This document shows positions 1 through 8,747 of a stretch of 64,000 nt of DNA, in pieces; position 1 is the stretch's first letter; every line of letters starts with the position of its first letter. A program made the position numbers and the translations under genes. The stretch is taken from positions 5,439,501 to 5,503,500 of the forward strand of contig NZ_JACHIW010000001.1 of the NCBI RefSeq assembly GCF_014203395.1. The letters run 5' to 3'. The DNA comes from Saccharopolyspora phatthalungensis. Lineage in GTDB: Bacteria; Actinomycetota; Actinomycetes; Mycobacteriales; Pseudonocardiaceae. A model generated the notes under the pieces. That model was not told where the DNA came from and ran no database searches. It saw nothing but the letters and a program-made list of their open reading frames with translations.

Positions 1-2447
1 GTGTCGAAGTCGCTGCGGGTTTGCCACGGGGGTGCGATCGCCGGAGTGAAGGCGTGCACGAACGGATGCATGTCCGTCGAAGACAGGTCGTGCTTTTCGT
101 ACCAGGTCGCCGCCGGCAGCAGTACATCGCTGAACAATCCGGTACTGGTCATCCGGAAATCCAGCGACACCAGCAGATCGAGCTTGCCCTCGGGCGCCTG
201 CGGGCGCCACGTGACGTCCCGGGGACGAAGTTCGGGCGGGACCTCCCCGGCACGCACGGCGGAGTCGGTTCCGAGGAGGTGCTTGAGGAAATACTCGTTG
301 CCTTTCGCCGACGACCCCAGCAGGTTCGCCCGCCACACCGTGAGCACGCGCGGCCAGTTCTCCGGGGCATCCGGGTCCGTGCAGGCGAAACGCAGCCGCC
401 CTGATCGCAGCTGCTCGGTCACGTACTGCGCGGGATCGTCTCCGGCGGCCCGTGCTTCGGCGGCGAGGTCGAGGGGGTTGCGGTTGAACGTGGGATAGGA
501 GGGCATCCAGCCCAGCCGGGCGGACTTCGCGAGGCAGTCGGCCATCGACATGCCGTGCAACGTGCCCGGCCCCAGCGGGTGCATCAGTTCGTCGGCGCCC
601 AGGGCGTCGTAGCGCCACTGATCGGTGGCCAGGTACCAGTAGGCGGTGCCGATCATCTGCCGTGGCGGCCGGGACCAGTCCGTGCCCCCTGCCAGGGTTG
701 CCCAGCCGGTGACCGGGCGGCACTTCTCCTGGCCGACGTAGTGGGCCCAGCCACCGCCGTTGACTCCCTGGCAGCCGGTCAGGGTCACTAGCGCCAGGAA
801 CGCGCGGTAGATGGTGTCGGAGTGGAACCAGTGATTGGTGCCCGCTCCCATGAGGATCATCGATCGCCCGCCCGATTCCTCCGCGTTGGCGGCGAATTCG
901 CGGGCCACGCGGACGGCCGTGGCAGCGGGCACGCCGGTGATTTCTTCCTGCCAGGACGGAGTGTGCGGTTCCGGGTCGCCGAAGCCGGTGGGCCACCGGC
1001 CGGGCAGCCTGTCCCGGGCGACGCCGTAGTGGGCGAGAACGAGATCGAACACCGTCGTGACCAGCTGCCCTCCGACCCGGAGCGCAGGTACGCCGCGCCG
1101 CATCGTGTGGCTGCCGTCGTCGAAACGGGCGAGCAGTACCTCCACTGGTTCGGTGCCGGGGTGTTCCAGCAGGCTCAACCGGGGTGTGACTCCGCCGAGG
1201 TCGAGATTCCATTTCCCGGCATTGTCGGCACCGAACCGGAAACCGAGACTGCCACCCGGCACATGCGGGCGGCCTGTGGCCTCTTCGATCACAACGGTCT
1301 TGAACTTCTCCGGATCGCCCGGAGCAGGATCGAGATCGGCGGCGGTGAGGAACTTGTCCGCGGCAAAGCCGTCCCCGGTGTCGCGCAGTGTCACCAGAAA
1401 CGGAAGATCGGTGTAGCGGCGGCAGTAATCCAGGAATCGGGGAGTGGGCCGCCGCACGAAGAACTCGGTGAGGATCACGTGTCCCATGGCCATCGCCAGT
1501 GCCCCATCGGTTCCGGGGTGCGGGGCGATCCAGGTGTCGGCGAACTTGGTGCTGTCGGCGTAGTCCGGGGACACCACGACGACCTTCTGCCCCCGGTAAC
1601 GGGCCTCGGTCATGAAATGCGCGTCCGGCGTACGAGTAACGGGGACGTTGGACCCCCACATCACCAAGTACGAGGTGTTCCACCAGTCCGCGGACTCCGG
1701 CACATCGGTCTGGTCGCCGAACACCTGCGGGGAAGCCACCGGAAGGTCGGCGTACCAGTCGTAGAACGACAGCATGGTTCCGCCGATCAGCGAGATGAAC
1801 CGTGCTCCGGCGGCGTGCGAGACCATCGACATCGCCGGGATCGGGGAGAACCCGGCGATCCGGTCCGGTCCATGCCGCCGGATCGTGTGCACGTGGGCCG
1901 CGGCGATGAGTTCGGCAGCCTCATCCCAGCCGGCGCGCACCAACCCGCCCTTGCCACGCGCCCGCTGATAGCGGCGGCGAGCTGCTGGATCATCGACGAT
2001 CGACCGCCATGCCTCCACCGGATCACCGGTAGAGGCTTTCGCCTTGCGGTACATCTCGAGCAGCACGCCGCGCACGTACGGGTAGCGCAGCCGGGTCGGC
2101 GAGTACGTGTACCAGGAAAACGCCGCACCACGCGGACAGCCTCGCGGCTCGTATTCCGGTGAGTCCGGTCCGACCGACGGGTAATCGGTCTCCTGCGCCT
2201 CCCAAGTGATGATCCCGTCCTTGACGTAAACCTTCCACGAACACGAGCCGGTGCAGTTCACCCCATGGGTGGAGCGCACCACCTTGTCGTGGCTCCACCG
2301 GTCCCGGTAGAAGACATCCCCCGCACGCCCGCCCTGATAGGTGATCGTGCGCAGATCATCGGACACCTTGCCCGGCCGCAGGAGCCTGCGGGTGCGTAGG
2401 AGCAGGTCCGACACCGGCCCGTCGAGACCCGCAGGACGCTGGTCCAC
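1..2447 (-). CDS. narG: Respiratory nitrate reductase alpha subunit (partial, 3' end outside window)
   Basis: This is the molybdenum-containing catalytic subunit that reduces nitrate to nitrite on the cytoplasmic side of the membrane. The complement reads through to the window edge. The N-terminal third has the NarG signature: SDDLRTI, a GGRAGDVFYRDRWSHDK stretch, then HGVNCTGSCSWKVYVKDGI, which carries the His and Cys ligands of the FS0 [4Fe-4S] cluster. It is followed by PEYEPRGCPRGAAFSWYTYSP and the molybdopterin-domain segments WGSNVPVTRTPDAHF and MGAGTNHWFHSDT. About 815 of the usual ~1230 residues are present. I chose GTG 2447 because a GGGGAGG site lies just upstream and an in-frame stop lies further out; GTG 2519 is an alternative. 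It is divergent from narK with about 134 bp between. narHJI would be expected outside the window. Confidence 0.95.
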   Translation of the reverse strand, partial: MDQRPAGLDGPVSDLLLRTRRLLRPGKVSDDLRTITYQGGRAGDVFYRDRWSHDKVVRSTHGVNCTGSCSWKVYVKDGIITWEAQETDYPSVGPDSPEYEPRGCPRGAAFSWYTYSPTRLRYPYVRGVLLEMYRKAKASTGDPVEAWRSIVDDPAARRRYQRARGKGGLVRAGWDEAAELIAAAHVHTIRRHGPDRIAGFSPIPAMSMVSHAAGARFISLIGGTMLSFYDWYADLPVASPQVFGDQTDVPESADWWNTSYLVMWGSNVPVTRTPDAHFMTEARYRGQKVVVVSPDYADSTKFADTWIAPHPGTDGALAMAMGHVILTEFFVRRPTPRFLDYCRRYTDLPFLVTLRDTGDGFAADKFLTAADLDPAPGDPEKFKTVVIEEATGRPHVPGGSLGFRFGADNAGKWNLDLGGVTPRLSLLEHPGTEPVEVLLARFDDGSHTMRRGVPALRVGGQLVTTVFDLVLAHYGVARDRLPGRWPTGFGDPEPHTPSWQEEITGVPAATAVRVAREFAANAEESGGRSMILMGAGTNHWFHSDTIYRAFLALVTLTGCQGVNGGGWAHYVGQEKCRPVTGWATLAGGTDWSRPPRQMIGTAYWYLATDQWRYDALGADELMHPLGPGTLHGMSMADCLAKSARLGWMPSYPTFNRNPLDLAAEARAAGDDPAQYVTEQLRSGRLRFACTDPDAPENWPRVLTVWRANLLGSSAKGNEYFLKHLLGTDSAVRAGEVPPELRPRDVTWRPQAPEGKLDLLVSLDFRMTSTGLFSDVLLPAATWYEKHDLSSTDMHPFVHAFTPAIAPPWQTRSDFD

Positions 2448-2581
2448 CCCGACCTCCCCTCCATGCTTGGTCGGGCTGCACGGACAGGTCGAGTCGCCGT
2501 CCGTGACCGTGTGGACCACAATGCGCCCTGGACCCGATTCGTGCAGCGCACGACACCTTCAGCCGGCTCAGAGGGGGTCTC

Positions 2582-3841
2582 GTGAGCGAGCACAGCGACT
2601 ACGCCGGAGAGGAGTCGGCCTCAGCGGAGGCGGCCCACGACATCCGGCATGGCGTAGCGAGCGAGCGGATTTCCGGCCGAGCGCGAATTGTGCTGGTGGT
2701 GGCCACCCTGGCCTTCCTGGTCAACTTCTGGGCCTGGGCACTGCTCGCCCCACTGGCACCATCACTGGGACAGAGCATGCGGCTGACGCCGTTCACCCAA
2801 GCCCTGCTGGTCGCGCTGCCGGTGATGATCGGATCACTCGGCCGGGTCCCGGTCGGCTCGCTCACAGACCGCTACGGCGCCCGCCCGATGTTCACCCTGT
2901 TCAGCGCGCTGACGATCATCCCGGTGCTCACCATCGGTTACTTGGGCCGTTCGATGCCGGTCCTCATGACCGGCGCGATCCTGCTCGGGGTGGGCGGCAC
3001 GACCTTCGCCATCGGCGTCCCGGCCGTCAACGCCTGGTTCCCCCGCAGGCGGCGCGGCATGGCCCTAGGCCTGTTCGGCCTCGGCACCGGCGGCACCGCC
3101 ATCGCCTCGTTCACGACCATCCCGTTGACCAAGACCTTCGGCCCAACCGCGCCGTTCAACACCGTGGCCTTCGCCCTGGCCGTGGTGGCCGGGCTGTGCT
3201 GGGCGTTGTTGCGTGACCCCGCCGACCGCGTGGCCCCGACCGAATCCATGATCCGCCGCACGACCGACACCCTGCGAATGCCGGTGACCTGGCAACTGGC
3301 GATCCTCTACGCGCTGACCTTCGGCGGGTTCGTGGCCTTCAGCGTCTACCTGCCCACCTACCTCAAGACCGCCTTCGACCTCGACCCAGCAGACGCGGCC
3401 TTCCGCACAGCTGGATTCATCGTGCTCGCCGTCCTCGCCCGACCCCTCGGGGGCTGGCTATCCGACCACCTCTCCGGCACCCACGTCCTCGGCGGATGCT
3501 GCGTGCTCGCCGGGCTCCTCGCGGCACTGGCATCGGTCGAACTGCCCTTGATCCCCATCGGCACGATCGCGTTCCTCAGCCTGGCCGCAGTACTCGGCGC
3601 CGGCGCTGGGGCCGTCTTCGCGCTCGTCGGCACACTCGCACCCGAAGGCAAGGTAGGAGCAGTCACCGGTGTCGTGGGCGCCGCCGGCGGCCTGGGTGGG
3701 TTCTTCCCGCCCCTGGTCATGGGCTCGATCTACGGAACCGTGGGCGACTACACCTACGGCCTGGTACTGCTGGCCGTCACCGCGATGCTCTGCGCCCTGC
3801 TGACCTACACCGCATTGCGACACAGAGCCACCACCGCATAG
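2582..3841 (+). CDS. narK: NarK-type nitrate/nitrite transporter (MFS)
   Basis: A 419-aa major facilitator protein that would import nitrate and/or export nitrite across the membrane. About 12 hydrophobic segments are visible after a short polar N-terminus. The MFS loop motif appears as GSLTDRYGARP. The NarK-family segment GVGGTTFAIGVPAVNAWFP is followed by RRRRGMALGLFGLGTGG, close to the nitrate signature of NarK1/NarK2 proteins. The GTG start is preceded by a GGGGGT site. It is divergent from narG, so the pair forms a nitrate respiration unit. In M. tuberculosis narK2 belongs to the DosR regulon. Transport direction cannot be read from sequence. Confidence 0.92.
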   Translation: MSEHSDYAGEESASAEAAHDIRHGVASERISGRARIVLVVATLAFLVNFWAWALLAPLAPSLGQSMRLTPFTQALLVALPVMIGSLGRVPVGSLTDRYGARPMFTLFSALTIIPVLTIGYLGRSMPVLMTGAILLGVGGTTFAIGVPAVNAWFPRRRRGMALGLFGLGTGGTAIASFTTIPLTKTFGPTAPFNTVAFALAVVAGLCWALLRDPADRVAPTESMIRRTTDTLRMPVTWQLAILYALTFGGFVAFSVYLPTYLKTAFDLDPADAAFRTAGFIVLAVLARPLGGWLSDHLSGTHVLGGCCVLAGLLAALASVELPLIPIGTIAFLSLAAVLGAGAGAVFALVGTLAPEGKVGAVTGVVGAAGGLGGFFPPLVMGSIYGTVGDYTYGLVLLAVTAMLCALLTYTALRHRATTA

Positions 3842-3992
3842 TCCGCGTCCGGCCGGTCTCAGGGCGCGACGGCGACCGGGTCCGCGCCTGGTGGCCGCCG
3901 GTCCGAACAGTGCGGGACGTCCATCGCGGGAGCACACTGCGGTGCGAGACCGGGTGTCGGGTCCGGCTCACCCCGGTCGCAAGGGGACTCCG

Positions 3993-5420
3993 ATGGGACG
4001 TCAGCAGCTGAGCGCACTTGACGTGGCGTTTCTGTGCTTGGAGCAGGAGACGACGCCGATGCATTTCGGCGCTCTCCTGATGTTCAGCGCACCGCCTGCA
4101 GCCGATCTCCGCAGGCTGGTGACGTTGCTGGGAGAGCGGGCAGGACGGTTACCACCGCTGCGTCAACGAGTTCGGTCGACGTGGTTTCCCCCAGGAGGCG
4201 CGACGTGGGTGGAGGAGCCTGGCTTTCGCATCGATGACCACCTGGCTCTGCACTACCTGGAACATCCGGGTGATCGCGAGGAGTTGATCGCTGTTGTCGC
4301 CGAACTCATGGCCCGCCCGCTGGAGTTGACCCATCCTTTGTGGCATCTGGAGGTGATCGGCGGGCTGGCCGACGGTGGCTTCGCCGTGCTGGCCAAGCTG
4401 CATCACGCCGTCTGCGACGGCCCCGGGGCAGTCGAGTTGGGTCTGGGTTTGTTCGACGGATTCACGGCGCCGGAACAACCTCCGGCACCATGTGAGGGTG
4501 GTTTCCGAGCTCGCGGTTTGGCTGCCGCGCGCTCAGCCAGCGACGTGCTGACCCACCCAGCCCGATTGATCGGAGGGGCCACGAAGGCGGCCGATCTGGT
4601 GAAGCAGGGCTACGAGGCAGCGGGGATCTTCTCAGCGATCGTCGGCGGAATCCGACGGCTCGATCCCGCCTCGCCGCTGCGGTGCGCCCACTGGCCCAGA
4701 AGACGGATCGAACTGTCCCGATTGAGCTTGTCAGACCTGCAGCGAGTTCGAGCGCTGCATGGGGGCACGATCAACGATGTCCTGCTGGCGCTGGTGGCAG
4801 GGGCACTGCGCGCGTGGCTCTCGTCGCAGGACTGCGATCTCGCGGGACGCACCGTGCGAGTCTTGGTGCCGGTCAACCTCCGTCAGGGCGGAGAATCCGG
4901 GTTCGGCCGCAACCAGGTGTCGGGCTATTTGTGCGAGCTGCCGGTGGGCGAGCCCGACCCGGTCAAGCGGCTGCACGCGATCCGCTCCGCGATGGATCGC
5001 AACAAAGCGGCCGGTCCCCGGCGAGGAGCCGGTGCCTTCCCCTTGCTTGCTGACCAGCTCCCACGGGCCGTGCATCGAATCGTGACACCGGCGGTCGGTG
5101 GCATGGCCCCTCTGCTGTACGACCTCGTCATCTCCAACGTGCCACTGCCCGCTGTCCCGCTGGCCCTGGGAGGCGCAGGACTGCGCGAGGTCTATCCCTT
5201 TGTTCCGCTCGCGACCGGACAAGCGATGGGCATCGCCGCCTGCAGCTATGGCGATGCCATGTGCCTGGGCATCTATGCAGACCCACGCACCGTGCCCGAC
5301 CTCGCGAACTTCGCCGACTCGCTGGAACGGGCATTGGATGAGCTCGATGGGTGCGTCGAAACGACGGAGCGTGGCCGATCCAAGCTCGGCAGCGGTGAGC
5401 ATCGAGAAATTCTGACCTAA
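3993..5420 (+). CDS. Wax ester synthase/diacylglycerol acyltransferase (WS/DGAT, Tgs family)
   Basis: A 475-aa bifunctional acyltransferase making triacylglycerol or wax ester from acyl-CoA at the membrane or lipid-body surface. It begins with the typical LSALDVAFLCLEQETTPMH and carries the catalytic HHxxxDG motif as KLHHAVCDGPG. Downstream family blocks are INDVLLALVAGALRAWL, RVLVPVNLRQ and the C-terminal YDLVISNVPLPAVPLAL. An upstream in-frame start exists at 3891, but ATG 3993 has an AAGGGGA site and matches the family N-terminus. The gene stands alone between narK and a hydrolase. In mycobacteria tgs1 is a hypoxia-induced DosR gene that builds storage fat, which suits the neighbourhood. 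Confidence 0.93.
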   Translation: MGRQQLSALDVAFLCLEQETTPMHFGALLMFSAPPAADLRRLVTLLGERAGRLPPLRQRVRSTWFPPGGATWVEEPGFRIDDHLALHYLEHPGDREELIAVVAELMARPLELTHPLWHLEVIGGLADGGFAVLAKLHHAVCDGPGAVELGLGLFDGFTAPEQPPAPCEGGFRARGLAAARSASDVLTHPARLIGGATKAADLVKQGYEAAGIFSAIVGGIRRLDPASPLRCAHWPRRRIELSRLSLSDLQRVRALHGGTINDVLLALVAGALRAWLSSQDCDLAGRTVRVLVPVNLRQGGESGFGRNQVSGYLCELPVGEPDPVKRLHAIRSAMDRNKAAGPRRGAGAFPLLADQLPRAVHRIVTPAVGGMAPLLYDLVISNVPLPAVPLALGGAGLREVYPFVPLATGQAMGIAACSYGDAMCLGIYADPRTVPDLANFADSLERALDELDGCVETTERGRSKLGSGEHREILT

Positions 5421-5443
5421 CCGGGTGTCTTGACTGCTGGGTT

Positions 5444-5463
5444 TTCGGGAAGTTTGTCCCTAC
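5444..5463. promoter_or_regulatory. Putative DevR/DosR-type palindromic box
   Basis: TTCGGGAAGTTTGTCCCTAC matches 15 of 20 positions of the mycobacterial DosR consensus TTSGGGACTWWAGTCCCSAA, with both GGGA and GTCCC arms at the correct spacing. It lies 24 bp after the WS/DGAT stop and about 58 bp before the hydrolase start, so it could drive the hydrolase. Assignment rests on similarity to the M. tuberculosis consensus only. Confidence 0.55.
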
Positions 5464-5520
5464 CCCCGGCGTTGTTAGTGGTGACATGCTCTGCCGGAAT
5501 TTGGGGGTTGGTGGGGTGCG

Positions 5521-6528
5521 ATGTGGTGGTTCGGGACTGCGCGCGCGAATGACGTCGAATTTGAACCTGACGCCCAGGGATCGCTGGCGTCGGAAGGGCT
5601 CACCGTGACTGCATCGGACGGGGTGCCGCTGCACGCGGAAATCGTCGACAACGTCGCGAACGACGCGACCGTGATCTTCTGCCATGGCTACATGCTCGAC
5701 TCGCAGAGCTGGCACTTCCAGCGGGCGGCGCTGGCCGACCAGGCCCGGCTCGTGCTGTGGGACCAGCGGGGACATGGCCTGTCCGGGTGGGCAACACCGT
5801 CCAACGCCACCATCGACCAACTGGGTCAGGACCTCTACGCGGTCCTGCTAGCGACCGCCCCGCAGGGTCCGGTGGTGTTGGTCGGTCACTCGATGGGCGG
5901 GATGGCCATCCTGGGGCTCGCCGAGTCGCATCCCGAGCTCTTCGGTGACCGCGTGGTGGGCACCGCCCTCATCGCCACCTCCGCAGGCGGCTTGTCTGGA
6001 ATCACCCTGGGGTTGCCCGAGCCAGTAGCCCGCCTGCTGCACCAGGCCGTTCGCACCAGCTTGTCCCTGCTGCGTCGGCAACCACGCATGGTCGATGCCG
6101 TTCGCCGCGCGACTAGCCGCACGTCGTTACGGCTCACCCACCGCTACCTGTTTGCCGCACAGGTCCTGGAGTCTGTTGTCGAATCGACGGCCCGCCCGAT
6201 AGCCTCGACCCCGATTTCGGTGATCGCGGAATTCTTCCCCGAACTCGACACCTTCGACAAACGCACGGCGCTGTCGGCACTCGGAAAGATTCCCACGCTG
6301 ATCCTGGTCGGGGAACGAGACACGATCACGCCGGTAAGCCACAGCGAAGCCCTCGCCCGGGAAATCCTGGGGGCGGAAATGGTCGCCATCGCCGGTGCAG
6401 CGCACATGGTGATCCTGGAATCCCCACAAGGCGTCAACGCCCAACTCCAACGCTTGGTGGCACGCGTGACCCAACACAGCACCAGCTCCGGCGAGCAGCC
6501 CCGACAGGAATCGACAGGCTTAGCCTGA
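5521..6528 (+). CDS. Alpha/beta-hydrolase (lipase/esterase-like)
   Basis: A 335-aa alpha/beta-hydrolase. An oxyanion-hole region CHGYMLDSQSWHFQ leads to the strand and turn VLWDQRGHGLS. The nucleophile elbow is VGHSMGG (Ser), and the late catalytic region includes LILVGERDTITP (Asp) and GAAHMVILESP (His). There is no signal peptide or clear membrane anchor. The ATG follows a GT-rich stretch with a weak ribosome site. Its position behind a WS/DGAT gene and a DevR-like box suggests turnover of stored or membrane lipid; the substrate is unknown. No similar lid or cap domain could be assigned to a subfamily. Confidence 0.85.
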   Translation: MWWFGTARANDVEFEPDAQGSLASEGLTVTASDGVPLHAEIVDNVANDATVIFCHGYMLDSQSWHFQRAALADQARLVLWDQRGHGLSGWATPSNATIDQLGQDLYAVLLATAPQGPVVLVGHSMGGMAILGLAESHPELFGDRVVGTALIATSAGGLSGITLGLPEPVARLLHQAVRTSLSLLRRQPRMVDAVRRATSRTSLRLTHRYLFAAQVLESVVESTARPIASTPISVIAEFFPELDTFDKRTALSALGKIPTLILVGERDTITPVSHSEALAREILGAEMVAIAGAAHMVILESPQGVNAQLQRLVARVTQHSTSSGEQPRQESTGLA

Positions 6529-6566
6529 CCCTCTATCTTGCAGCCGAGGTCGTCGACGGGTGCTAC

Positions 6567-6656
6567 TTACAGTTGACGATTTGTGCGGCGATAGGCAAGC
6601 AATCCGGCCAGCGTCAACCCAGCGATCGCCACGGCAATGATCAGCAAGCGGCGCAT
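6567..6656 (-). CDS. Possible 29-aa single-pass membrane peptide
   Basis: This short reading frame begins MRRLLIIAVAIAGLTLAGLL and ends with a basic RRTNRQL tail, the layout of a small membrane protein with one hydrophobic helix. An AAGGGG motif lies about eight bases before the ATG. It lies between a hydrolase gene and a decayed ATPase. No family was recognised. Without conservation data it could be chance in an otherwise noncoding stretch. Confidence 0.3.
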   Translation of the reverse strand: MRRLLIIAVAIAGLTLAGLLAYRRTNRQL

Positions 6657-6996
6657 GAGAGCAGCCCCTTCCAGACAACGATCTGAATCGAAAGATGTGA
6701 ATGGAGAATTCAGTACACCAGCACTGACTGCCGCAGGCCCGCTCAGTAACCGCAGCGAGTGATCCCAGCCAGGTGCTCTGCGACGGGTCGACGCATGCTG
6801 TGGATCTCTCGTTTGAGCTGGCGCCGGTGGTCAGAGTGCATACCCTGCGCCAGCACGCCGGGCCAAGCGGTGGCTGTTGTTGGGTTTCATTGCGGGCGAC
6901 CGCAACCGGGCAAGGTGCCCTACGGGTGCTGATGCCGCTGGATTGAAGCCGAAGGTCCGTTTTACCTGGCTGGGGGGATGCGGGTGGGCTGGTGAG
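6657..6996. other. Intergenic stretch before the ctpF remnant
   Basis: No supported gene is seen in these 340 bases. There is an imperfect palindrome GGGCAAGGTGCCC at 6908-6920, with one base fewer between its arms than a DevR box. Base composition is less GC-rich around 6680-6720. It probably held the ctpF promoter. Confidence 0.4.
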
Positions 6997-8460
6997 GTGG
7001 CACCGAAGACAGCCGGGCACACCGGCAACGTACACCACAACCTGGGAGTGCATGAGGTTGTGCTGCTGTTGCAAACCGACCCGCATCGTGGGCTGACCCA
7101 GCCCGAGGCGAGTCGACGCCGGAACGCTACGGGCTGAACTCGTTACCCCAGGCGCGCACTGCCGGTCCGGTCCTCCGGGTGGTGCGGCAACTGCACTACC
7201 CGCTGGTGTATCTGTTGCTGGTCGCGGGGGCGGTGGCGCTGGCGTTCGGGGAGGGTGTCGACGCGAGCGTGATCTTCGGTGTGGTGCTGCTGAACACGGC
7301 CGTGGGGTTCGTGCAGGAGTCGAAGGCCGAGGCGGCGCTGGACGCGCTGCGGGCGATGGTGCGTACCCACGCGAGGGTGGTGCGGGAGTGGACGGTTCCG
7401 TCCGAGGACCTGGTGCCAGGTGATGTGGTGCTGGTCGGGGTCGGGGACAAGGTTCCGGCGGATCTTCGGCTGATCCGGCTGACCAACTTGCGTGTCGACG
7501 AGTCCGCATTGACCGGCGAGTCGGTCCCGGTGGTCAAGGACGAGGTAACGCTGCCCGAGATGATCCCGGTGGCCACCGGTGCCGAAACCGAACTGGGCAA
7601 GATCCACCGGCTCGTCGGCGCCGCCGAGGAGCTGGCGACACCGCTGACCCGCAAGCTCTCCTAGGTCAGCAAGGTCCTCACCGTGGTCATCCTTGCTCTG
7701 GCAGCGGTGACCTTCGCGATCGGCGTGGCCCCGGGCCAGGGCGGTGGAGATGTTCACCGCAGCGGTGGCGTTGGCCGTGGGGGCCATCCCCGAGGGACTC
7801 CCAGCTGCGGTCACCATCACCCTGGCCATCGGTGTGGCGCGCATGGCCCGCAGACGGGCGGTGATCCGGCGGCTGCCTGCGGTGGAGACCCTGGGCAGCA
7901 CGACCGTGATCGGTTCGGACAAGACCGGCACGCTCACCGAAAACCAGATGACCGTCCGCACGGTATGGACGCCGGACGACCGGTTCGACGTGACCGGCTC
8001 GGGCTACGCCGCCGACGGAACCGTCCTCGACAGCACCGGCCAAGCCGAGGCGATGGTCAACAGCGAGGCGTTGCGTTGGTGTCTGCTTGCGGGCGCGTCC
8101 TGCAACGACGCCACACTCATCTCTCGTGATGGCAGACCAGGTGTGGTCGGCGACCCCACCGAGGGTGCCATGCTGGTGGTTGCGGGCAAGGCCGGTCTCG
8201 ATCTCGACACGGATGTCGCTCACGCGTTTCCGCGCACCGCTGTGATCCCGTTCAGCTCCGAACGCCAGTACATGGCCACCCTGCACGAAGAAGCCGCCCA
8301 TCACCGGTATGTGGTGTTCGCCAAGGGTGCGATCGAGCGGATTCTTGCGTTGTGCGCGGACGAGATGGCTGCCGACGGCACCGTCGAGCCGCTGGATCGG
8401 CAGGCAGTGGTCACGGCTGCTGACGATCTGGGCGGAGCGGCTCACCTCGCGCGCTGGTGC
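6997..8460 (+). pseudogene. ctpF: Decayed CtpF-like P2-type cation-transporting ATPase
   Basis: Segments from three frames align in order to mycobacterial CtpF. They include HEVVLLLQTDPHRGLTQPEA, then LHYPLVYLLLVAGAVALAFG, FVQESKAEAALDALRAMV, the actuator loop LTGESVPVVKD, and the helix with the ion-site turn GAIPEGLPAAVTITLA. The phosphorylation motif SDKTGTLTENQMTV and the nucleotide-domain pieces GDPTEGAMLVVAGKAG and IPFSSERQYMATLH follow. Lesions visible are a frameshift near 7122, a missing block of about 30 residues near 7560, and an amber codon at 7662 where the family has Trp. A second frameshift lies near 7735. The whole C-terminal half (rest of the P domain and TM5-10) is lost around 8450, where the convergent ACP operon begins. 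It cannot make a working pump. Confidence 0.88.
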
Positions 8461-8489
8461 CGGGGTTCGCGGCGACGTTACGGCCAACC

Positions 8490-8747
8490 TCATGTCCGGG
8501 TGGTGAGGAAGTCCACTGTGGAGCGCATTGTGGTGAGCTTGTCGTAGTCGTCTTCGTCGATGCGGATGCCGGCGGCGTTGCCGAGCGCTTCGACGAAGGT
8601 GAGGAAGTCCAGCGAGTCCAGTTCGAGTGCCTCGCGGAAGTTCTCGTGTTCGTCCAGGGTGTCGAGGTCGGCCCCGGGCATGGCCTTGCGCAGCGCGTCG
8701 TGCACGAGGTCGCGGGCGCGGTCCGGCGTGATCGGCTGGGGCATCAC
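8490..8747 (-). CDS. Acyl carrier protein
   Basis: An 85-aa phosphopantetheine carrier. The attachment serine sits in LELDSLDFLTFVEAL, the standard DSL motif at the start of helix II, within a four-helix ACP pattern. It is the last gene of the acs-E1-E1-E2 operon: its GTG/ATG start overlaps the E2 stop. The stop lies in sequence shared with the end of the convergent ctpF remnant. An ACP beside a 2-oxoacid dehydrogenase is unusual. It might accept the acyl group made by E2 or by the acetyl-CoA synthetase; that is inference. Confidence 0.88.
   Translation of the reverse strand: MMPQPITPDRARDLVHDALRKAMPGADLDTLDEHENFREALELDSLDFLTFVEALGNAAGIRIDEDDYDKLTTMRSTVDFLTTRT

Noticed and set aside
822..2162. 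Long + strand open frame (446 codons)
   Set aside because: Antisense to narG, whose complement gives clear NarG motifs; open only because of GC bias.
6908..6920. GGGCAAGGTGCCC as a DevR box for ctpF
   Set aside because: Core is one base too short and lacks the GGGAC/GTCCC arms.
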